Assembly: GCA_050084985.1 (NCBI GenBank)
Contig: JBITNC010000001.1
Span: 9,796,001 to 9,860,000, forward strand
DNA: 64,000 bases
Source: Nageia nagi
Lineage: Eukaryota > Pinophyta
Reading direction: 5' to 3'
Part shown: positions 56,280 through 64,000 of the stretch, piece by piece
Layout: each line of letters begins with the position of its first letter
Numbering within the stretch: position 1 is the first letter of the stretch
Translations under genes and position numbers: made by a program
Notes under the pieces: generated by a model
Databases searched by the model: none
What the model saw: the letters and a program-made list of their open reading frames with translations, nothing else
What the model was told of the DNA's origin: nothing

Positions 56280-57010
56280 TTTTTGGAGGTCCACCAACTT
56301 GCCCCATTTCCATGGCCATCGAGAATCATCGCCAATTGTCTAAAATTGTGCACCCAAACATCTCAAATCATGGCCTGAACTTGGGCCCCTGATCATTTGA
56401 ACCCAAGACCTCCTTGCCCTTACTAGTAGTTCCTCTTCATTGTGTGAGGGTTAGGGTTAGGTGGCATCAATGTAGTAGACCAAAAAATGGTATACTAATT
56501 AGTGCTATTAGTGCCCCTTTTTCATGTTGCACAACCTCCCTATCTTGTGTTCTTCTCAACCACCCAATGCCTTCATCTCCTCCATAGTACTAGGACCCTT
56601 TTGCTTGCATGGAGGAAGCCTTTAAAACTTTGGCATGGAAGTGCCTCTAATTTTATCAAAGCCAAGGCCTCCACCTATGGTAACTACCTGGCCTCCCATC
56701 AACCCACATCTCATGGCTCCATCCAAACCCCACTCTTCCTTTCTATGCAAGAGTAGCTAAGTCTAGCAACCCTCTTATGTGTTTTGCTTCCTTCCTATGT
56801 TGTAGTGATGGTTGACCACTAGTGATTCCATCAACTCTCCCACCTTCTCCTACCACTCCCTCTTTCTACTCTGAGTTTGGTCAATGTAGCTGGCAATAGC
56901 TAGCAATTAATTTGTTTGACTTCTCTCCTCCCTCGAGGCTCTTTAAACCCCTCATGAATAAGACATAGACCAAAACCACTCTTCCTCTCTACTACATGTG
57001 TCCTTTCTAC
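56280..57010. other. GC-richer island in the copia D leader, origin unknown
   Basis: This stretch is clearly richer in C and G than the sequence around it. It lies in the same leader position as the island with host-like fragments in copia C (47860-48770). An 84-codon frame at 56502-56756 (SNFIKAKASTYGNYLASHQP) matches nothing I know. It may be another captured host fragment or a remnant of the family's original leader. Confidence 0.4.
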
Positions 57011-58790
57011 CTTTATAAAAACAAGGGAGAAAAAATGTTTTTTAATCATCATGGTTCATAATGACTTATTTTCTCTCTGCCAGTAAAGTTCAATTGCAAT
57101 TTGTTGAGTACATGCTTTCCTCTTCCAATTTGTGTACTCCTCATTAATGATGAGTTTTTTTTTTATTATTGTTTGTTTAATTTTAGAAATGCTTACACAT
57201 CATTTTGAAAAAATGAGGTAATTTTGTACTTAAAGTAAACGTTTTTGAGTAAGCTTCAACTTCAAAAATTATATTAAATGCCATTCCTTTAAGTGCACAA
57301 CTTCTTTCTCCATTTAGTGAAGTTTAAATGATGATTACTTGTTTAAATGGAGAAAATTCAATTCCTTTTTTAAGTAGCTTTTTTATGCCTATAATTACAT
57401 TATTTAAGCCTTTTTTAAGTGCTTATTACTTAGCATTTTTTTTAGTTAAAATGTTTTCTTTAAGGAAAACTAATAATGCAATTTTGTTACTAATGCTATT
57501 TTTTCTCTTAAAGGATCATGATTTTTAAGTAAAAATAAAAAGGAAATTCTATAAATTTTTTGGATCCTTATTATTTTAAGCATTGAATCCTTATAATCTT
57601 TGATGCAATGTTATGAATGTCCTTATGCATCTTTTTTTTAAAGTTAATGAATTAACTTGTGCAAGTTATGGAATGATGAATGCTTCTTAATGCATGCCTA
57701 TTACTTATTTTAAGTTAATGCTTAGGACTTGAATTTTTTTTAAGTTAAATTATGCATGATTAGGACTTAAATTTTAAGTTAATAATGCATGTTTTACTTA
57801 AATTTTTGAGTTTAATGCTTAGGATTTAAATTCTTTAAGTTAAAAGATGCATGCTAAGTATTCATCTTTATTCCATATGCAAAGTTAATAAATGAACTTA
57901 TGCAAATTGTGGAAATAATGCTTGCCTCTCTAAATATTTATCTTTTGATAAAATTTCATATGCAAAGTTAAGAATGGACTTGTGCAAATTATGGATTTAT
58001 GTAAAGATGTCCTTTAGGGGTTAGTAAACAAAACCCATTAGACACTTAGGCTTCAAGTTATTGAATGGATGATATTTTTTAACTTATGCTCTTTTACTTC
58101 ATGTTGAGTACTTTAATTTATTTTATTATGTAAACAAAAATGCAAACATTGATATGATCAACCCCCTAAAATGAACACATCCACACATACATTCTGCAAC
58201 ATGACTTGTTTGGGGAGCCATGAGGTGAGGACAGGTGGATTGGATCCTTTAAGTTTGATGATCCAAGTGGTGAAAAGTTCATATTTCTTAATTGCCCCTA
58301 AGTCCTCTGTTGGTCTAGACATAAGTCTATTAGGTGGAAAGGCATACGTTAGTGATACCACATGTTCGCATGTCCATTCAGAGATTATCTTGATAACCTA
58401 GGAGAACAACTTGAAACCTAATCAAGATTAATAATTTGGCTGATCCAATAAATGTTGGAACCTTAGAAAATAGCTAGTACTTCTCCTTATGAGAGTATAT
58501 TGCTACCCAAGAGAAATTGGTTAAGGATTGGTAGTACTTGGGCTCCTCTTGTATGGGCATCAGGGTGAAGGCCTAATTTTAGACAAGAAAACAAGCCTCA
58601 ATAATGTCCCTCTACATCTATAATTCTTGAGATGAAAAATGTATTTGGGTACATGGGTTAGTATTTGAATCATTTCCACTTGTGAATCAAATCAAGCATG
58701 TATTTAGTGTTAAATATAACATGTATTATTTAACATTTAATATTATTTATTGAAATCACATGCTTATTATTTCACATTATTATGTAGCAA
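57011..58790 (+). other. Copia D leader, gag-proximal part
   Basis: AT-rich non-coding sequence with TTTAAGTTAATGCTTAGGAC words repeated between 57700 and 57850. 58168-58620 is homologous to the copia C leader near 46480-46900. Confidence 0.65.
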
Positions 58791-61700
58791 ATGGGAGAAT
58801 CTTTTTTACCTAAACACATTCTTGATGGTTCCAACTTTGGGATTTGGAAACCACGGATGAGAGCTAAATTGTAGGCAAGGAAGCTATGGAAAATAGTGAA
58901 TAAGAACATGATACCTCCTATAGATGAAAAGGCACTAGAGGCTTACAACATAAAGAATAAGTTGGCAACTTTAATGATTTATCATATAGTTTCAAATGAT
59001 GTGCTCCTAATAATATCCTCTTCAACCTCAGCAAAGAAAGAATGGGATAAGCTAAAGCAAATCTACCTTGGTTCAAACTTTTTAAAAGGTTTACCATTCT
59101 CCAAAAGTTGCTTCAATTTTATCAAGGGGAAGACAAAAATGTGGCTACCTACTTGAATAAAGTCATTGACTAAAAGACCCAATTTGTTGCTTGTGGGTGC
59201 AATTAGATCAATGATAAGTTCATGGTCTTCATCATTCTTCAAAGTCTCTCTTCAAAGTTTGGAAACTTTGTAATAGTTATGAAAATAAGGCTTGATGATG
59301 AAGAAGAATTCATCTCCCTTGAAAACCTTTCAAGGCACCTATTGAAGCATGAGGAAACCCTTAATAATAAAGGGTTGATTTCTTCTCCTAAAGATAATAA
59401 CGTTGCTCTTGGAGAAACCAAAACTCCTTTTAAGAAGAAATTCAACCATTAAAAGAAATATTACCCTTCTTCCTCCAAAAGGTTTGAGAAAAGAGGTAGT
59501 GGCTACAATAGCAATAGGAATAACAAAAATAACAACCACTATAGTAGGAACAACAGCAACAACAATCACTTTAAGCAAAGAGATGGAAAAGGCAAAGCAA
59601 ACACTCTTTATCCTAAGGAGAAGTTTGATGGTAATTGTAACTATTATGGCATTCAGGGTCACAAAGAAGTTGATTGTTACAAAAAGAAAATAGAGGAAAA
59701 GTACAAAGGTAATAAAAATGTAAAGAAATATAAAGGAAAGAAAAATACTCATGTTGGTTTTGCTCTAACACTCTACTACATGTCTTGTTATTTTTCATCT
59801 GAATAGATTGTTGACTCTAGTTGCACTAATCACCTATGCTTTGAAAAGGAAAAGTTTAAGAACTTTCACAAGTATAATAAAGATGCAGTTGTGATAGGTG
59901 ATAACTCTACCCTTGAAGTCTAAGGAATTGGAAATGTGTTAATTCATGAAAAGGTTTTTGAAAATGTTCTCTATATTCCTAAGTTAAGGATGAACATTAT
60001 CTTCATGATCCAAGTTGCTATAAAATGGTACTCTTTTGAGTTCAACTCTCAATCCTGGTGCATTAAGAAAGGACTTGCCACTTTGGTTAAAGGATCAGTG
60101 AAAGATAACCCCTACATTATGGATCAAGTTCCATAAAAGATATTTCTTACTTCTAGTGTATGTTCTAAAGGCAATCTTTGGCACCATCATTTAGGGCACC
60201 TTAACCACAAGAGTATTAAAGTCATGAAAGACTAAAAACTTGTGGAAGGTTTGCCTTCAATTTCTCCTTCAGTTGGTCTATGTGAGAAGTGTATTTTGGA
60301 ATATGCATATACAAAAATTTGAAAAAGATAAAGCAACAAGAGCATCTCAACCTCTTTAACTTGTGCATTCAAATTTGATGGGTCCATTTCAGACTAAGTC
60401 ACTTGGAGGAGCATCTTACATCTTGACCTTCATTGATGATTTAGTAGAATGACCTTTGGGTATCTACTTGAGCACAAGGATCAAATATTTAAGAGTTTTA
60501 AGGTTTTTAAGGCCTTTGTTGAGAATCAGAATAACTTTAAAATCAAGATGTTGAGATCAGATAATGAGGGAGAATATAACAACAATGAGTTCAATGACTA
60601 TTATGCTAAGTATAGAATCAAGAGATAGTTTATCGATTCCATACACTCCTCAATAGAATGATGTTATCGAAAGGAAAAATAGAATAATTATAGAGATGGC
60701 TAAATGCATGTTGGGTAATCTTCCTAAGTTCCTGTGGGGTGAAGTTCTAAGCATTTATTTACACTTGAATAGGTGTCCCATAAAACCCATTTAGAGAAAA
60801 ATCATTTTGAGGTATGGTTAAAAAAAAACCTAACATTTCTCACCTTAGGATGTTTTGGTTGTGAAGATTTCTCCTACATTGTTTCTAAGAAAAGGAAGAA
60901 GTTGGATAAAAGATCTAAAAAATGCATCTTTATGGGTTATGATAGTTAGCATAGAGGATACAAGCTTTACTCTCCAACCTATAAAGTAGTATTCATTTCA
61001 AAGGATGTAAAGTTCAATGGAATTCTAAGAATTTGCTTCTAATAAGAATATTGATGATCTAGAGGATTCTTCAGTTGCTCCTAGCTAGTTGGATATTGAT
61101 ATAGATAAGTCACCATAGGAACAAAATTTTCCAACATAAAAGGTAAAAATGAGCATGACCTTGAACAAATCCTAATTACTAAGGTTGACAACAACTATGA
61201 GCCCTCAACCTTCAAGGAAGCTTCTAAGCATGAGTGTTGGATGGAAGCCATGAAATTGGAGTATGAGGTGCTTATAAAAAATAAAAATTGGGACTTGGTT
61301 CCTTATCCCAATGATAAGAATATGATTGGCAATATGTGGATCTACAAGGTCAAGTTCAATTCAATTAGAGATATTGAGAAATACAAGGCAAGGTTAGTAG
61401 CTAAAGGTTTTGCTCAAAAATACGATGTAGCTTATGAAGGAAACCTTCACTCCCATGGTAAAGATGCCTACTATGAGAGTTATCCTTACTCTTTTTAGCT
61501 CAAGGATGAAAAGTTTTTCAACTTGATGTCAAGAGTGTATTTCTCAATGGTGACTTGGATGTGGAAATCTTCATGAATCAACCAAAGGATTTATTATGGA
61601 AGGTAAAGATTCTTTGTGTGCAAACTAAAGAAGTCTTTGTATGGACTTAAGCAAGCACCTTGAGCCTGTACAGAAAGATTTTAGGGTACTTTGAAAACAT

Positions 61701-62734
61701 TGGATTTTCCAATATTTTTTTGACTCTGATCTATATGTACTCAATCAAGAAAAATGTGGTCTTGATTCTCCTTTATGTGGATGATCTTTTAATTACTGGG
61801 AGCAATGATGAAATCATTCAAGAGTGCATATCCAAACTTAAGAAAATATTTGAAATGATTGATCTTGGTCTCTTGCACTACTATCTTGGAATGCAAGTGT
61901 ATTAATATAAGGATTGTACTTACCTCAATCAATCTAAGTATATATCAAATATCTTGCACAAGTTTAGAATGGAGGAGTGTAGATATGCTACAATCCCAAT
62001 CTCTTCTGGAATCACTATTTCTCTAAACTCCAACTCTCAGTTAGCTGATGTATAGCTTATTGGAAATTAATTGGTAGTTTTTGTATTTGATTATATCTAG
62101 GCCAAACATTACCTTTGTAATGAATCTGATGGCATGATTCATGCAAAAATCATATGTTGAGCACCTCAATGCTGTTAAGAAAATTTGAGGTATGTTGTAG
62201 GGACTAAGGATCTTGCTCTCAAGTATTCCAAGTTGCCCTCATTTGTTCTCTCTGTATTCTCAAATTCTAACTATGGAGGAAATAGAGATGATAGGAAGTC
62301 AACCTTTATGTATGTGTTTAGCATTGGTTTAGGTGCTATCTCTTAGGCTTCCAAGAAGCAACCTACTATTTCTCTTTCTACCATAGAAGTCGAATATCAT
62401 GCCATGTCTATTGTAGCCTAGGAAGTCATTTGGCTAAGCATCTTCTAAAAGAAATTGGGTATGAGCAAGGTGGCTCATCTTTGATCTCTTTAGATAATTA
62501 GTTGGCTATTTCTTTGGATAAAAATCTATGTTCCATCAAAGAACAAAACATGTGGAAATCCATGCCCATTTTATCAAAGAGAAGGTTCTTGATGGCATCA
62601 TACATTTGGAGTATTGTCCATCCACCTTGAACTCTACTGATTTATTCACCAAACCTCTCTTAGAAGCTTAGTTCTATAAGCTTAAGGATGCTATCAAGTT
62701 GGTGAAGTTACCCTCAAGGGGGAGTGAAGTTTGA
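58791..62734 (+). pseudogene. Copia D gag-pol, heavily mutated
   Basis: Opens MGESFLPKHILDGSNFGIWK, then stops alternate with open parts: gag to about 59700 with knuckle NCNYYGIQGHKEVDC (second Cys is Tyr), protease near 59808 reading VDSSCTNHLC (the active-site Gly is Ser), GAG-pre-integrase HHHLGHLNHKSI, integrase 60360-61000, RT 61180-61905 with LLYVDDLLITG intact, RNase H to SRGSEV at 62731. Aligns with copia C throughout, which makes copia C's two stops easy to identify. At least a dozen stops and frameshifts; dead. Confidence 0.92.
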
Positions 62735-62845
62735 ATTTTTGTGTTGAATTCATGTTTATGATGACAACTTCACCCCTAGGAATTTCATGCTGTATAGTGT
62801 TGATTTTGTTGTACACCTTCATGGTAAGTTTGCTCTACATGAGGA

Positions 62846-63075
62846 ACTTATTGTACAAATTGAACAATCTTGCACTATTTCATTATCCATGTGTGAGGAA
62901 CTTTTATGTGTCTTTTGGCATTATTCAGTTATCCATATGTGAGGAACTCATATGTGCATACTCTTTTTTTTTTTTTTTGGTCAATATAGCACTATTTAAT
63001 TATCCATATTTGAGGAACTCTTATGTGTCCTTTGGCACTATTTAGTTATACATATGTGATAAACTCATATGTGCG
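62846..63075 (+). repeat. Copia D 3' UTR repeats
   Basis: Five units with TGAGGAACTYATATGTG at about 62846, 62884, 62936, 63008 and 63050; alternate units resemble each other, suggesting duplication of a pair. The first unit (TAAGTT...AACTTA) is the counterpart of the copia C hairpin unit. Confidence 0.75.
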
Positions 63076-63538
63076 TGCTCTATTTTGTAATGATAATCAT
63101 CACATGTTTTATATATAGCATGTGACTATAAGCTTTGGCATGGCATATTCGTGATGACTTACAATGCACCATTGATTAGTTCATGATGGCATTTGTGTGA
63201 TTCATATATCCTTGTTGATACAAATATGATGCATCTAACTAATCTTGTTATTTGAGTTGCTTATCACTTGCAGATTCCTTTGAGATTACAGGTTACTTAC
63301 CTCAGGTATGTAGGCTCTTGAAGACTCTTCATGACTTCCAGTTGGATGATTACTTTATGTACATTAAAATTGGTTGTGGTTAATGATTGTATTTGGCAAA
63401 GTAGTAAGTCTCAAACTAGATCTTTATTACTTCACAAATATGTAAAAAGTTCTCATCTTCGTTGTATCTATTTGGAGGAGAACTCTCTTACTTTCTCTTC
63501 TTCTTCTCTTTTACACACTTTATCGCAATATTGCATTA
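63076..63538 (+). other. Copia D 3' UTR, remainder
   Basis: Non-coding, AT-rich. Nothing recognised before the polypurine tract. Confidence 0.6.
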
Positions 63539-63546
63539 AGGGGGAG
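63539..63546 (+). other. Copia D polypurine tract
   Basis: AGGGGGAG immediately before the TG of the 3' LTR, the same as in copia C. Confidence 0.85.
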
Positions 63547-64000
63547 TGTTGGAATGTACAATGCATTATTGTAAAGGTTTGTATTAAATCTTCTATGTAA
63601 GTTCACTAATACTTAAGGGTATCATTTACACCTTAAGTATTTAAGTGAATATGATAATGTAACTTATCCTACACTCCATGTCATGAGCATGCCCCTTGGG
63701 TAAAAGGATGTGCATGTCATGCTTTTGTACATTGGATAAAAGGATGATCCAAAGAGGGATTTCAGCCTATAAATAGAAGGCTCCCTTATTTTGATCACAA
63801 ACCAATTTGTGGAGTAAAGTTATGCTATAGGATAGAAGTGTAGGAGTTGAGATTAATAGGATTGTAAGAGAGTTGTGTTTGTGATTGAAGTAAAGATCTA
63901 GTTAGTGGATGTACTCCTAGTTGGAGGAACAACTTTACATCTTGAGTTACTTTGTGAGATTACTTATTCCTTAAAATATTGTTGAATGTGTGAGCTTTCA
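63547..64000 (+). repeat. Copia D 3' LTR, partial
   Basis: First 454 bp of the LTR, with TATA box at 63768-63775; cut by the window edge. Confidence 0.92.

Larger units (their letters stand above)
55076..64000 (+). mobile_element. Copia D: decayed relative of copia C, runs off the window
   Basis: 5' LTR 55076-55577 (502 bp) and 3' LTR from 63547 (454 bp in view) with the same start TGTTGGAATGTA. In between are a 3.2 kb leader, a broken gag-pol (58791-62734) and a repeat-bearing 3' UTR. Protein wording, leader segments and LTR length match copia C, so both belong to one family. The left flank before TG is CAAAA; the matching duplication is outside the window. Confidence 0.93.

Noticed and set aside
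56448-56464. Telomere-like GGGTTAGGGTTAGG
   Set aside because: Only two units, within a retrotransposon leader, and not the plant TTTAGGG form.

Overview
The window looks like intergenic DNA from a large, repeat-rich seed-plant genome. The evidence is plant-type LTR retrotransposons of both superfamilies, plant initiator-Met-type primer binding sites, AT-rich decayed spacers, and fragments of pentatricopeptide-repeat (PPR) genes that are abundant only in land plants. A gymnosperm is my best guess from the PPR wording and the old nested repeats, but that is inference. I see no intact host gene, rRNA, tRNA or CRISPR array.

Layout. 1-2562 is decayed spacer. 2568-16023 is a complete 13.5 kb Ty3/gypsy element of the Tat type ('Tat A', minus strand), with 1.7 kb LTRs, a perfect CTAAT target duplication, a decayed gag-pol and a large extra ORF after integrase. 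16029-21759 holds degenerate tandem repeats, a tandemly amplified PPR fragment (17429-18215) and a ghost of a Tat A-like LTR (about 19000-20570). 21760-22995 is the 5' end of one Ty1/copia element ('copia A').

From 22996 to 53881 lies an old plus-strand Ty1/copia element ('copia B') split by two younger insertions. The first is a plus-strand Tat element ('Tat B', 26288-34887, duplication ACAGG) in its GAG-pre-integrase region. The second is a minus-strand chromodomain Ty3/gypsy element (35524-50188, duplication AACTC) in its integrase. The chromovirus has itself been hit in its 5' LTR by a young, almost intact minus-strand copia ('copia C', 40899-49971, duplication GCAAC). Deleting each insert plus one duplication restores the host element's reading, so the nesting order is secure. 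53882-55070 is a DUF4283/zinc-knuckle remnant. 55076 to the window end is a decayed plus-strand relative of copia C ('copia D') whose 3' LTR runs off the edge.

Points of most interest: (1) Tat B carries thirteen copies of a GC-rich dyad (GGACCGCNNGCGGTCC type) in clusters spaced mostly 30-32 bp, in LTRs, coding sequence and 3' UTR, with symmetric base changes between arms. (2) Tat A places its second RNase H between protease and reverse transcriptase, whereas Tat B has it after the first RNase H. (3) Tat A has a roughly 1,100-codon extra ORF with a TATA-like box. (4) The copia C leader contains apparent host-gene fragments (WD40-like and PPR). (5) The copia C 3' UTR holds a hairpin minisatellite with compensatory changes and a higher-order repeat. 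(6) A 46-codon segment of a PPR gene has been amplified five times.
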